The notes: generated by a model not told the origin, from the sequence alone. Numbered from the stretch's first letter, positions 53,829-63,326 are shown. The stretch is 64,000 nt of DNA from Candidatus Propionivibrio dominans (GCA_016709335.1 JADJNC010000067.1:1-64000); one strand, 5' to 3'. Numbers and translations are program-made.

Positions 53829-53936
53829 CACCACCAAGACACCAAGAACACCAAGATGCACCAAGAAAGACAGGAAAAGCCTTTTCATCGTTTTGCATTT
53901 CTTGGTGAAACTTTGTGTCTTGGTGGCTTGGTGGTT
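53829..53936. repeat. Inverted CACCAAG short-period repeat in operon gap
   Basis: The left arm (53829-53870) repeats CACCAAGA with 0-2 extra bases. The right arm (53898-53936) carries the inverse (cttggtg units) and ends cttggtggttaagca. The element fills the gap between two permease genes. Confidence 0.85.
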
Positions 53937-53948
53937 AAGCATTTGCCC

Positions 53949-55157
53949 TCACCTCTTCGCCAGCGACTGCACCGGATCGAGCCTTGCCGCCTGTCTCGCC
54001 GGCAGCACGCCGAACAGGATGCCGGTGACCAGTGCGGTGCCGAGCCCGGCGAATACGGCCCAGTCGGGCGGGTAGGCGGGGAAGGCCGGGTAGAGCTGGC
54101 GGATCAGTGCTGCGCCGCCTTGCCCGAGCAGATAGCCGAGTACGGCGCCAGCCAGCGAGAGCATCGCCGCTTCGGTGAGGAAGGCGCTGCGAATCGTTGC
54201 GCCGGTGGCGCCGAGCGCCTTGAGCAGGCCGATTTCTGAGGTGCGCTGGGTGACCGAAACGAGCATCACGTTCATCACCAGAATGCCGGCGACAGCCAGA
54301 CTGATCGCTGCAATGCCGGCGACCGCCAGGGTCAGTGTGCTGAGCAGCTTGTCGAAGGTGGCGAGCACGGCATCTTGGGTGATCACCGTGACGTCTTCCT
54401 CGCCCTCGTGGCGCAGCCTGAGGATTTCGCTCACTTGCGCCTTGGCCGCTTCAATCGACTCGCGACCGTTGGCTTCAACCAGGATGCGAAACAGCGTGTT
54501 GCTGTTGAACATCGCCTGTGCCAGCGCGACCGGAACGATGACCAACTCGTCGGTGTTCATCCCCAGCCCTTGGCCGGTCGAGGCCATCACGCCGACCACC
54601 CGGAAGCGCCGGTCGCCGACGCGGATCAACTGGCCGAGCGCGGTCTCGGCACCGAACAACTCGTCGCGGATCTTGGCGCCGATCACCGCTTCGGCGGCGC
54701 CGCGCCGCCAGTCGCCGTCGGGCAGGAAGCGCCCCTGCGCCAGCTTCAGCCGGCGTACCTCGATGAACTGCGCATTGGTTCCGGCGACCATCACTTCGCG
54801 CAGCTTGCCGCCGTAGCTGATCTCCGAGGTACCGATGGCCAGCGGCGCAACGCGATGCACGGCGCTGGCGCGCAGCAGTGCCTGCGCGTCGTCGATGGTC
54901 AGGTCGCGTGGCGTGCTGGTGATGGCGTTGCCGGGGTTGAAGCCACCGGTCTGCGAGCGACCAGGCAGGACGATGACGAGGTTGGTGCCAAGCGATGAAA
55001 ACTGGCTGATCACATAAAGCCGTGCGCCGTCGCCCAGTGCCGTAAGCACCACCACAGCCGCCACGCCAATGGCCATCGCCAGAATCAGCAGCGAGGTACG
55101 CAGCGGATTGCCGGTGGCCGCGTCGCGGGCAAAACGGATCAGGTCGGGGGTACGCAT
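53949..55157 (-). CDS. MacB-type ABC permease, first of two
   Basis: The 402-aa protein has the same architecture as its neighbour at 52600: TSLLILAMAIGVAAVVVLTA, a periplasmic domain (TITSTPRDLTIDDAQALL onward), and three helices (IAAISLAVAGILVMNVMLVS, TEAAMLSLAGAVLGYLLGQG, and VFAGLGTALVTGILFGVLPA). The two permeases are similar but not copies, so a heterodimer is likely. The start at 55157 gives the canonical N-terminus. Confidence 0.9.
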   Translation of the reverse strand: MRTPDLIRFARDAATGNPLRTSLLILAMAIGVAAVVVLTALGDGARLYVISQFSSLGTNLVIVLPGRSQTGGFNPGNAITSTPRDLTIDDAQALLRASAVHRVAPLAIGTSEISYGGKLREVMVAGTNAQFIEVRRLKLAQGRFLPDGDWRRGAAEAVIGAKIRDELFGAETALGQLIRVGDRRFRVVGVMASTGQGLGMNTDELVIVPVALAQAMFNSNTLFRILVEANGRESIEAAKAQVSEILRLRHEGEEDVTVITQDAVLATFDKLLSTLTLAVAGIAAISLAVAGILVMNVMLVSVTQRTSEIGLLKALGATGATIRSAFLTEAAMLSLAGAVLGYLLGQGGAALIRQLYPAFPAYPPDWAVFAGLGTALVTGILFGVLPARQAARLDPVQSLAKR

Positions 55158-55184
55158 GGGCTTAGACGGTGTAGGAAAAAAGCG

Positions 55185-55297
55185 AACCACCAAGGCACCA
55201 AGAGCACCAAGTTACACCAAGAAAGGCAAAGAAAAAAACCTGGTTCTCTCGGGTTTTCTTGGTGCTTCTTGGTGTTCTTGGTGACTTGGTGGTTAAG
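55185..55297. repeat. Inverted CACCAAG short-period repeat in operon gap
   Basis: The left arm at 55185-55232 (aaccaccaaggcaccaagag and more) and right arm at 55253-55297 (ttcttggtgcttcttggtgt and more, ending cttggtggttaagca) are inverted. Its right end is the same as that of the element at 53936. Confidence 0.85.
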
Positions 55298-55301
55298 CAT
55301 T

Positions 55302-55994
55302 TTATTTGTTCTTGATGGTGCTGTCATGTCTCAGCTCGCCATCCTCCATCAGCAACTGCCGGCGGGCGCGGGCGCCCAGGGTGGTGTCGTGGGTGACGAC
55401 AATCAGCGTGACGCCGCGCTGGTTCAGTTCTTCGAGCAGGCGCATGACCTGCTCGCCGGTCGCGCGGTCGAGGTTGCCGGTCGGCTCGTCGGCGAGGATC
55501 ATTGCCGGCTGCATGATCGTGGCGCGGGCAATGGCCACGCGCTGGCGCTGGCCGCCGGAGAGCTGGTCCGGCCGGTGGCTGGCACGATCGGCAAGGCCGT
55601 AGTCCTTGAGCGCCTGTTCGACGCGCTTGGCGCGCTGCGCCGGTTCGATGCCGGCCAGCGTCATCGGCAGGGCGATGTTCTCGGCAGCGGTCAGGCGCGG
55701 CACCAGATGGAAGCTCTGGAAGACGAAACCGATGCGTTCGCTGCGCACGCGTGCCTGCTCTTCGGGCGACAGCGTAGTCACGTCGCGCCCCTCCAGGCGA
55801 TAGATGCCGATGTTCGGGTGGTCGAGCAGGCCGAGCAGATTGAGCAGCGTCGATTTGCCGGAGCCCGACGGCCCCATTACCGCGACATATTCACCGGCAG
55901 CAATGCTCAGATCAAGGTGGCGCAAGGCGTGCACCTCGCTGTCACCGAGATGGAAAATCCGCTCGATGCCGGACAGTTCGATCAGCGCGGGCAT
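55302..55994 (-). CDS. MacB/LolD-type ABC ATPase
   Basis: The 230-aa ATPase has GPSGSGKSTLLNLLG (Walker A), FVFQSFHLVPRLTAAENIALP (Q-loop), LSGGQRQRVAIARA (signature) and ILADEPTGNLD (Walker B). It is of the MacB/LolD/FtsE group and drives the two separate permeases downstream. The ATG at 55994 is used; the frame extends to 56198 through a repeat. Confidence 0.93.
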   Translation of the reverse strand: MPALIELSGIERIFHLGDSEVHALRHLDLSIAAGEYVAVMGPSGSGKSTLLNLLGLLDHPNIGIYRLEGRDVTTLSPEEQARVRSERIGFVFQSFHLVPRLTAAENIALPMTLAGIEPAQRAKRVEQALKDYGLADRASHRPDQLSGGQRQRVAIARATIMQPAMILADEPTGNLDRATGEQVMRLLEELNQRGVTLIVVTHDTTLGARARRQLLMEDGELRHDSTIKNK

Positions 55995-56013
55995 GGGTGA
56001 GACGGCCAAAATC

Positions 56014-56094
56014 CAACGCAAAGGCGCAAAGTTGCAAAGGTGACGCCAAGGGACTTGTTTTCTTTGTGCTGTCTTTGCGGCTTGGCGCCAGGTG
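56014..56094. repeat. Inverted CGCAAAGG short-period repeat in operon gap
   Basis: The left arm reads aacgcaaaggcgcaaagttg and caaagg, and the right arm holds tctttgtgctgtctttgcgg and cttggcgcc, with inverted ends. This is a different sequence from the CACCAAG elements but of the same design and in the same operon. Confidence 0.8.
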
Positions 56095-56109
56095 TTTTTA
56101 TCGGTGTTG

Positions 56110-57264
56110 TCATCGAGCGTTCGTCGCCTCGACGACAAAGGCGGCGCCGGCCTTGACGCCGACGCGCTCAAGCGAGGTGACGACGCGTTCGCCGGCATTG
56201 AGACCTTCCAGCACTTCGGTGAACTCCCAGTTGGCCAGCCCGGTTTTGACCTTGCGTTCTTCGAGCCTGTCGTCGGCCCCGGCCACCAGTACGCGACTGC
56301 CTTCGAGCAGCGCCGAGGTGGGGACGCGTACCACGTCGTCGCGCACGGCGAGGATTACTTCGATGTCTGCGCTGTAACCGACCAGCAGCCTGCCGGGCGC
56401 TTCGGGATTGTCGAAGGTGGCTTCGATGTCAACCGTGCGCGCCTGTTTCTCGACCGCCGAAACATAGGGCGCAACGCGCCTGACCTTGCCGGGAAAGGAT
56501 TGTTTGGGCAGCGCATCGAGGCTGATGCGTACCGGTTGGCCGGTGAGGATCTTCGGCGCGTCGACTTCATCCATCGGCGCCTTGACGTATAGACACGAGT
56601 CGTCGATCAGGTCGATGGCCGGCGGCGTCTGCACGCCGGGCGGCGAAGGCGTTGAGTATTCGCCGATCTCGCCGACGATCTTGGCGATGGTGCCGTCAAA
56701 TGGTGCGTAGAGAATCGTCCGCCCCTGCTCGACGCGGGTGGCGTTGACCTTGGCCTGGAACTGCGCGACATCGGCTTTCGTCGCGTCGCAGCCGGCGCGT
56801 TTGGCCTGCGCCTCGGTACGCGCCGACTCCTCGCGCGAGGTGGAGACAAAGCCCTTTTTACGTAGCTCGCTCTGGCGTTCGGCTTCACGTTCGGCGTTGG
56901 CCGCCTGCGCACAGGCTTCGTTCACCCGTTGCCGTGCAGTGGCTACCTGTGCCATCGCCAGCGTGCTCTGCGCCTGCTGATCGTCGTTCCACAGCTTCAT
57001 CAGCAACTGGCCCTTCTTGACGCGGTCGCCCTCCTTCACCGCCAATACCTCGATGCGGCCGCCGATGATGGTCGACAGCTTGGTGCGCAGGCAGGCTTCA
57101 ATGGTCCCGGCACGGGTGTTGGCGATGCTCGACTCGACCTTGCCGCGATCAATTTCCCTGACGACCACGGCAATCGGCTTCGGTCGACCAATCCACCAGA
57201 AGAGGGTGATGAGGGCGGCAATGACGGCGATGACAATCAGCAGGCGGCGAATCAATGGGGACAT
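56110..57264 (-). CDS. MacA-like periplasmic adaptor
   Basis: The 384-aa protein has an N-terminal helix (LLIVIAVIAALITLFWW), a lipoyl/barrel-sandwich part (GRIEVLAVKEGDRVKKGQLL) and a long coiled-coil hairpin (ATARQRVNEACAQAANAERE). The second lipoyl half is YAPFDGTIAKIVGEIGEY, with beta-barrel domains after it. It should link the MacB-like permeases to an outer-membrane channel; no TolC-type gene is adjacent. It opens the four-gene operon. Confidence 0.92.
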   Translation of the reverse strand: MSPLIRRLLIVIAVIAALITLFWWIGRPKPIAVVVREIDRGKVESSIANTRAGTIEACLRTKLSTIIGGRIEVLAVKEGDRVKKGQLLMKLWNDDQQAQSTLAMAQVATARQRVNEACAQAANAEREAERQSELRKKGFVSTSREESARTEAQAKRAGCDATKADVAQFQAKVNATRVEQGRTILYAPFDGTIAKIVGEIGEYSTPSPPGVQTPPAIDLIDDSCLYVKAPMDEVDAPKILTGQPVRISLDALPKQSFPGKVRRVAPYVSAVEKQARTVDIEATFDNPEAPGRLLVGYSADIEVILAVRDDVVRVPTSALLEGSRVLVAGADDRLEERKVKTGLANWEFTEVLEGLNAGERVVTSLERVGVKAGAAFVVEATNAR

Positions 57265-57499
57265 GGCGGGATATGGGGGCGATTGACAACACGCAAAAGC
57301 AGACATGGTCGGGCAAATCGCCCGGGCTGGCAAGGTCGGTGAGCGTTCGGTGAGCGTTCGGACGAAGCTGCGCCAACGACAGCCCGCGCCAACGTAGTTA
57401 TACAATACGCCAACGCGCCGGGCGGCAACTTCAGGATGATTCCCGGAATTGTCGTACACTGGCAATGATCACAGGATAACTTTCATGAGAGGAAACACC

Positions 57500-58438
57500 A
57501 TGCGCAAGTTACTCGCTGCTCTGCTTCTGTTCTGTTCCTCCCTGGCCTCAGCCAGTGTGCTCAACGTTGAATTCAACTTTTCCCCCTTTGTCGGCGATCC
57601 GCTAAAGTCCGATCGTGTCGAGATCGTGGCCGGCAAGGCGGCGGTATTTATCAACAATGTTCCGGTAGCCGAGCAGGAAATCCAGAAGCGTGAAGTTCCC
57701 GTGCTGTTCGACAATCGTGAAATCGGAAGTGCCGTGTGGGTACCGGCCAGTTCCATGGGGCCGGCGTTACGCAAGGGCAAGAACAGAATCCGCATCGAGT
57801 TTGTTCCCGCCAACGCCAAGGCGCCCTACGATGCGCAACTGCGCTGGGCTACGGTGACCGATCAGGTGACGCGCACGGAGAAAGGGCCGGGCCAGATGAG
57901 CGCGACCAACCAGAGCGATGAAGGCGTAGACAACAGGAAAAAGAACGTCGGCAAGCTCGTCTTCGAGCGCGAGTTTGTCGCCGATTTCGCTGCCGACCTG
58001 CCGTGGCACCATTTCCCGCCGGTTACTGCGCTGACTGACGCCGACAGGCAGGCTCTGGTGGCGCTGGTCGCAGCGCGGGCGGAGGTGTTCAAGCCGGATT
58101 TCGCCAGCGCCTACCAGATACTGAAGGGCGCCAGTACGCCAGGGCTTCAGCTTGACCTGGCCGGGATTCAGAAATCAAAATTACTCGACAAAGGCTATGC
58201 GGCGGGCGTCCGGGTCGCCCCAACCAGCGCCGACAAGCTCGATTTCGTTGTCACCGGCAATCCTGAAGTGGTGGTGCGCAGCAAGACGGGCAACCTTTAT
58301 ACGAGCGACCCCAAAGCCTTCGTACGCATCAAGGGTGACGAAGTGCAAATGGGCCTGGCCATGGTGCTTGGCGTCCTTTTTCCGCCGCAGCTTGTCGCCG
58401 TGCGCGATGCCGCCGGGAAATGGGCGGTGGTTCAATGA
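57500..58438 (+). CDS. Exported protein of unknown function
   Basis: A signal peptide (MRKLLAALLLFCSSLASAS) precedes about 290 residues with no recognised domain. Notable are VLNVEFNFSPFVGDPLKSDR and RKGKNRIRIEFVP (beta-rich), and a C-terminal part starting near GVRVAPTSADKLDF. The start at 57500 has gagagga upstream. It is probably co-transcribed with the GGDEF gene 31 bases downstream and may be its periplasmic partner; this is inference only. Confidence 0.8.
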   Translation: MRKLLAALLLFCSSLASASVLNVEFNFSPFVGDPLKSDRVEIVAGKAAVFINNVPVAEQEIQKREVPVLFDNREIGSAVWVPASSMGPALRKGKNRIRIEFVPANAKAPYDAQLRWATVTDQVTRTEKGPGQMSATNQSDEGVDNRKKNVGKLVFEREFVADFAADLPWHHFPPVTALTDADRQALVALVAARAEVFKPDFASAYQILKGASTPGLQLDLAGIQKSKLLDKGYAAGVRVAPTSADKLDFVVTGNPEVVVRSKTGNLYTSDPKAFVRIKGDEVQMGLAMVLGVLFPPQLVAVRDAAGKWAVVQ

Positions 58439-58469
58439 TGTCGGCCGGTACATTGTTGGCAGAAGAGGA

Positions 58470-60206
58470 ATGACCTTGGAGAGCTTCAGCGGCGGTGCCG
58501 AGCACCAGCAGCTTGATTTCATGCAGCGCGTCGGACGTGTCGGGTATTGGGAGTACGATCCGGCAGCCGAGAGTTTCTGGTTGCCGGCGCTGTCCTTGAA
58601 ACTGCTGGAGTCCATTGCCGACATCCCGGGCCTGCATCCAGGATCGTGGATCGAGGTTCTGCCGGATGGAGAACGCCGGCGTTTCCACAGTGCGCTTGAT
58701 GCGGCGGTCAAGCAGGGCCTGTCGCTGCACCAGGAACTGAGTCTGAAGCACGGCCAGGGGGCAAAAGCCAGTATCTCGGTGCGTGGCGCTCCGCTTGCTG
58801 CCGAAGGTCAGGCCACCCGATACGCCGGCACCTTCCACGACATCAGCAGCGAGAAACGCGCCGAGGAAGAGCGCGAGGATGTCATCAGCCAGTTCAACGC
58901 CCTGCTCGAAAGTCTGCGCGTCGGCGTTACCGTGTTCGATCAGGATCTGCGTCTGATGTTCTGGAACGAGCAGATCTACAACATCCTTGGACTGCCGCGC
59001 GCTGCGGTGTATAAATTCGCAAGCTTCGAGGAACTGATCCGCTACCCGGCCAGGCGTGGCGAGTACGGCCCCGGCGATCCCGAGGAACTGGTTCGCCAGC
59101 GTGTCGCACTCGCGCGCCGTTTCGAGCCGCACCGCTTCGAGCGCCAGGCGCGCGATGGCCGCGTGCTGCTAGTCGAAGGCTACCCCTTTGTTCTGGGCGG
59201 CAATCAATCCGGTTTCGTCACCACCTACACCGATATCACCGAGCAAAAGGGTAACGAAGAAAAACTGCAGCGGCAGAACCACGTGCTGTCGACCATCATC
59301 GAGAATTTTCCCGGAGCCGTCTCGGTGTTCGGCGCCGACCTGCGCCTGGTTGCCAGCAACGATCAGTTCAAGGAATTGCTCGAACTCCCCAACGTCCTGT
59401 TCGACAAGCCGGAGCTTTATTTTGAAGACCTCATACGCTACAACGCGAATCGTGGCGAATACGGCCCTGGCGACCCCGAGCAGCAGGTTGCCGAGATCGT
59501 CGCCCGCGCCCGCAACTTCCAGCCGCACAGCATCGAGCGCGTGCGCCCCAACGGAATGGCGCTGGAGATTCGTGGCATGCCGCTGCCTGACGGAGGTTTC
59601 GTCACCATCTACATCGACATTACCGAGCGCAAGCAGATGGAAGACCAGGTGCATCAAATGGCCTTCTATGACACGCTCACGCGTCTGCCCAACCGCCGTC
59701 TGCTTGATGACCGCCTGAGCCAGAGCATGGCCGCCAGCAAGCGCAGTGCCTGCTATGGCGCACTGATGTTCCTGGATCTGGACAACTTCAAGCCGCTGAA
59801 TGACCTGCACGGGCATGCAGTCGGCGACCTGTTGTTGATCGAGGCGGCGGAGCGGCTTAGAGCCTGTGTGCGTGAGGTAGACACCGTCGCGCGCTTCGGT
59901 GGCGATGAATTTGTGGTGATGATTGGCGATCTGGATGCGGATAAAAACGAATCGATGGCACAGGCCAGGCTCATTGCGGAAAAAATCCGGGTCACCCTGT
60001 CGGCTCCCTATCTGCTGACCATCAGGCATGAGGGCAAGGCGGAGACCAGGGTTGAACATCACTGCACAGCAAGTATCGGCGTGGCCTTGTTCATCAATCA
60101 TGAGGCCAGCCAGGACGACATCCTGAAGTGGGCTGATTCGGCAATGTATGAAGCCAAGGAGGCGGGGCGCAATCTGGTGCGGTTTTATGAAGCAAAGCCG
60201 GCGTGA
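58470..60206 (+). CDS. PAS/PAS_7-GGDEF diguanylate cyclase
   Basis: The 578-aa protein has an N-terminal PAS-like part, two similar PAS_7-type repeats (each with RGEYGPGDPE, near residues 200 and 330) and a C-terminal GGDEF domain. The active motif is RFGGDEFVVMIGD (GGDEF from residue 477). The upstream REVD matches the RxxD inhibitory I-site, five residues before GGDEF. It makes c-di-GMP. No membrane helix is seen, so signals come from inside the cell or through the partner upstream. Confidence 0.92.
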   Translation: MTLESFSGGAEHQQLDFMQRVGRVGYWEYDPAAESFWLPALSLKLLESIADIPGLHPGSWIEVLPDGERRRFHSALDAAVKQGLSLHQELSLKHGQGAKASISVRGAPLAAEGQATRYAGTFHDISSEKRAEEEREDVISQFNALLESLRVGVTVFDQDLRLMFWNEQIYNILGLPRAAVYKFASFEELIRYPARRGEYGPGDPEELVRQRVALARRFEPHRFERQARDGRVLLVEGYPFVLGGNQSGFVTTYTDITEQKGNEEKLQRQNHVLSTIIENFPGAVSVFGADLRLVASNDQFKELLELPNVLFDKPELYFEDLIRYNANRGEYGPGDPEQQVAEIVARARNFQPHSIERVRPNGMALEIRGMPLPDGGFVTIYIDITERKQMEDQVHQMAFYDTLTRLPNRRLLDDRLSQSMAASKRSACYGALMFLDLDNFKPLNDLHGHAVGDLLLIEAAERLRACVREVDTVARFGGDEFVVMIGDLDADKNESMAQARLIAEKIRVTLSAPYLLTIRHEGKAETRVEHHCTASIGVALFINHEASQDDILKWADSAMYEAKEAGRNLVRFYEAKPA

Positions 60207-60339
60207 GTCGAAGCCGTTTTCAAACATGGTAACTCGGGGCAGCGCGATTCCCTGGGCTTGCCCATGGAATACAGGCACCTGGCCGGGGAATCAGGGATAA
60301 TTCGCCTTCCGGCAGTCTGATCAATCGGAGCGTCCTGCA

Positions 60340-61608
60340 GTGACCGTCGAGCACGCCAAACAACTGGTCGATAACGGTGCCAATCCCCGGCTGGCGGGCG
60401 ATATGGAACTGCTGCTGGCGATCAGCCAGGACTTCGTCGGATCTTCGGCAATGAATGAAACACTGGCCAATGCTGTTCGCCAGATCATGGCCTACATGGA
60501 TACCGAGGCGGCTTCCATTTTTCTGCTCGATGACTCGAACGAGAAGCTGACCTGCCTGGCCTGCGCCGGACCGGTCTCCATCGAAGGCCTGACCATCGCG
60601 AAGCATCAGGGCATTGTTGGTCGCGCGCTGGCCAGCAATGCCGTGCAGATGGTGCGCGACGTGTCGGCCGACGGGGACTTCAGCAAAGCCGTCGATGACA
60701 GTACCGGCTTCACCACCCGCTCTATCCTGTGCGCGCCGCTGATGGTCAAGGGGCGCATGCTGGGTGCGCTGGAGGTGATCAACAAGCGCAAGGGCGACGG
60801 GTTGTTCGATGTGGCCGACAAGCGTTTCCTGCAGGTGCTGGCCGGTCTGGTTTCGCTGGCCGTGCACAATGCGCAGATGACCGGGGCGCTGGTCGAGCAG
60901 GAGCGCATGCGCCGTGAACTCGATCTGGCGCGCGAGATTCAGCGCAATCTGCTGCCGGATCAGCCGGCCGCCGACTTCCCGGTGCACGGGCTGAATCTTT
61001 CGGCGCTGGAAGTCTCCGGCGACTTTTACGATTTCTTCACGCTGGCCGACGGGCGCATCGCCTGGGGTCTGGGGGACGTTTCGGGCAAGGGCATGAACGC
61101 CGCCATGCTGATGGCCAAGACGATCAGCCTGTTCCGTTGCCTTGGCAAGACGGTGCACGATCCCGCACACCTGCTGGCCATACTCAACGACGAAATTTCG
61201 GAAACGGCCAGTCGCGGGATGTTCGTCACCATGGCGGCCGGTGTGTTCGATCCGGCGAGCGGAGAAGTCGTTTTTGCCAACGCCGGGCATCAACCGCCGC
61301 TCTACCGGACCCGCACGGGCGCTTACAGCGAGCTTGAAGAATCCTCTCCGCCGCTAGGCATCGTCCCGGGCATGGCGTACACCGAGCAGCGTCTGCAGCT
61401 CGATGGCGGCCGGCTTTATATTTTTACCGATGGCGTGACCGAGGGCTGGGCAGCGGAGGGCAGGATGCTTGAACTTTTCGGCCTGAAAGCGTTGCTCGAC
61501 AAACACTCCCTATTGCCGCCGGCCGATCAACTCGCTCGCGTTGCCGAGGCGCTGGTGCGCCCCGGTGTGCGCCTGCACGACGACCTGACACTGCTGGTGA
61601 TCGGCTGA
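60340..61608 (+). CDS. GAF-PP2C (SpoIIE-type) serine phosphatase
   Basis: The 422-aa protein has a GAF domain (about residues 25-185, with AKHQGIVGRALASNAVQMV) and a PP2C/SpoIIE domain (LEVSGDFYDFFTLADGR, LGDVSGKGMNAAMLMA, FANAGHQPPLY, FTDGVTEGWA). This phosphatase would dephosphorylate the STAS protein encoded downstream. GTG at 60340 is used. Its stop overlaps the next gene start. Confidence 0.93.
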   Translation: MTVEHAKQLVDNGANPRLAGDMELLLAISQDFVGSSAMNETLANAVRQIMAYMDTEAASIFLLDDSNEKLTCLACAGPVSIEGLTIAKHQGIVGRALASNAVQMVRDVSADGDFSKAVDDSTGFTTRSILCAPLMVKGRMLGALEVINKRKGDGLFDVADKRFLQVLAGLVSLAVHNAQMTGALVEQERMRRELDLAREIQRNLLPDQPAADFPVHGLNLSALEVSGDFYDFFTLADGRIAWGLGDVSGKGMNAAMLMAKTISLFRCLGKTVHDPAHLLAILNDEISETASRGMFVTMAAGVFDPASGEVVFANAGHQPPLYRTRTGAYSELEESSPPLGIVPGMAYTEQRLQLDGGRLYIFTDGVTEGWAAEGRMLELFGLKALLDKHSLLPPADQLARVAEALVRPGVRLHDDLTLLVIG

Positions 61609-62039
61609 TGGTTCTGCTGCTCGATCAGAGCTTTCCGGCGAATACCGAGGTGCTTTCCGAGGTGCGTTTGGCCGTGCGCGATGCCTGCCAGCGTGCGCGA
61701 GGAAATGACACAACCGGCGACGAATCCGGCGAGGAATGCAGCGAACAGATGGTGCTGGCGATCAATGAGGCCTGCATGAATATCATCCAGCACGGCTATG
61801 GGTTTGCCGACGGCCAGCAGTTCACGCTGCGCCTGGGCGTTGATGACGGTGTTTTGCTAGCGCTTTTGCTGGATAATGGCATGCCGGCGAGCGACGCGGA
61901 TTTGCGCCCAAGGGAACTCGATGAACTGCGCCCCGGCGGACTGGGAGTGCATTTCATGCGTGAGTTGATGGACAGCGTCGCCTACGTGCAGGCGCCGGAA
62001 GGATTTACCAACTGCCTGCAACTGAGCAAGCGGATTTGA
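61608..62039 (+). CDS. RsbW-like anti-sigma/serine kinase
   Basis: The 143-aa GHKL-fold protein has VLAINEACMNIIQHGYG (N-box), DNGMPASDADL (G1) and RPGGLGVHFMRELMD (G2). Such proteins bind a sigma factor or other target and phosphorylate the STAS antagonist. The start at 61608 overlaps the stop of the phosphatase gene. No sigma factor gene is near. Confidence 0.9.
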   Translation: MVLLLDQSFPANTEVLSEVRLAVRDACQRARGNDTTGDESGEECSEQMVLAINEACMNIIQHGYGFADGQQFTLRLGVDDGVLLALLLDNGMPASDADLRPRELDELRPGGLGVHFMRELMDSVAYVQAPEGFTNCLQLSKRI

Positions 62040-62053
62040 TTAAAGGAAGCCCA

Positions 62054-62386
62054 TTGGATATTCAGATTGAAGACCGGCCCCCTTACAAGGTTGTGCGACT
62101 TTCCGGCGATGTTGACCTGCATTCCTCGCCCAGGGCACGCGAGGCCATCCTCGATTGCCTCAAGCAGAAAGCGCCGCTGCTCGTCGATCTCTCGGCGGTG
62201 AGCTATATGGACAGTTCCGGCGTGTCGAGTCTGGTCGAGGGCTATCAGACAGCCAAAAAACAGGGGCTTGAGTTCGCTCTGGTGGCGGTAGCGCAGTCGG
62301 CGATGAACGTGCTCAAACTTGCACGCCTCGACAAGGTGTTCCCGATCCACGCGTCGCTTGACGAGCGAATGGCGCAGCAGAGATGA
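62054..62386 (+). CDS. STAS-domain anti-sigma factor antagonist
   Basis: The 110-aa protein has the STAS core VVRLSGDVDLHSSPRAREAI and the phospho-acceptor region YMDSSGVSSLVEG with Ser in DSSG. It is the RsbV/SpoIIAA type partner of the kinase upstream. The TTG at 62054 has aaaggaag upstream and is preferred to an earlier TTG at 62036. Confidence 0.9.
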   Translation: MDIQIEDRPPYKVVRLSGDVDLHSSPRAREAILDCLKQKAPLLVDLSAVSYMDSSGVSSLVEGYQTAKKQGLEFALVAVAQSAMNVLKLARLDKVFPIHASLDERMAQQR

Positions 62387-62507
62387 GAATATGCAGACTG
62401 GGTCTGGCCGTACCCGGCGTTTTTTTCTGCGACAGGCCACGGGGGTTTTGCAGCATCTGTACGGCATCTAAAACAATCGATGACGAATCCTGAATTTTAT
62501 TGATCGG

Positions 62508-63311
62508 ATGACATTGAATCCGCTTCTTTCCTTCGTTTCCCAGGTTGGACAGCGCAGCCTGCAATCGGTCAGGGAGGTCGGCTACCACGCCGCCCTGCTG
62601 GCCGAGGCATTTTACTGGCTGCTTTTCGGGCACTGGCGCCGGCAGCCGGTGCGCCTGGGTGCGGTGTTCAAGGAGGCGGTCGGCGTTGGCGTTAATGCCA
62701 TACCCATTGTCGCCCTGGCGTCTTTTGCCACCGGCATGATGCTGGCCATTCAGGGTATTTATACACTGCGCACGTTTGGTGCCGAGGGGCAGGTGGTGCT
62801 CGGCATTGCGCTGTCGGTAACGCGTGAATTCGCGCCGCTGATTACCGGTATTTTCGTCGCCGGGCGTTCCGGTTCGGCGATCGCCGCGCGCATCGGTACC
62901 ATGCAGATTTCGCAGGAGATCGACGCCCTGCGCGTGATCGGCATCAACCCGGTGCGTTATCTGGTGGCGCCGTTGCTCGCCGCCATGCTGCTCACCCTGC
63001 CGGCGCTGACCATCCTCTCCAGCCTGGTCGCGCTGTTCGGTGGGGCGCTGTATTGCGCTGGCGAATTGAGTCTGCCGATTGACATTTTTTTCGCGCGCAC
63101 CTTCGAAGTGCTGGTCGCCGACGACGTGATTCACGGCGTCCTCAAGAGCTTCATCTTCGCCGTGATCGTCACCCTGATCGGCGCCGGGAATGGCTTCAAC
63201 GTCAGTGCCGGCGCCGAGGGTGTCGGGCAGGCAACAACGCGCGCGGTGGTCCTCGGCTGCATCGGCATCATCCTGGCCGACATGGTCTTTACTTTTCTCA
63301 CCAGCCGTTAA
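62508..63311 (+). CDS. MlaE-family ABC permease (phospholipid transport)
   Basis: The 267-aa permease has the MlaE signature regions (GMMLAIQGIYTLRTFGAEG, VAGRSGSAIAARIGTMQISQ, EIDALRVIGINPVRYLV) and five to six membrane segments. It works with an MlaF ATPase and MlaD MCE protein; the ATPase follows but the rest lies outside the window. The permease-before-ATPase order differs from mlaFEDCB in E. coli. Confidence 0.93.
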   Translation: MTLNPLLSFVSQVGQRSLQSVREVGYHAALLAEAFYWLLFGHWRRQPVRLGAVFKEAVGVGVNAIPIVALASFATGMMLAIQGIYTLRTFGAEGQVVLGIALSVTREFAPLITGIFVAGRSGSAIAARIGTMQISQEIDALRVIGINPVRYLVAPLLAAMLLTLPALTILSSLVALFGGALYCAGELSLPIDIFFARTFEVLVADDVIHGVLKSFIFAVIVTLIGAGNGFNVSAGAEGVGQATTRAVVLGCIGIILADMVFTFLTSR

Positions 63312-63326
63312 GCGCTTGCGTATTCC

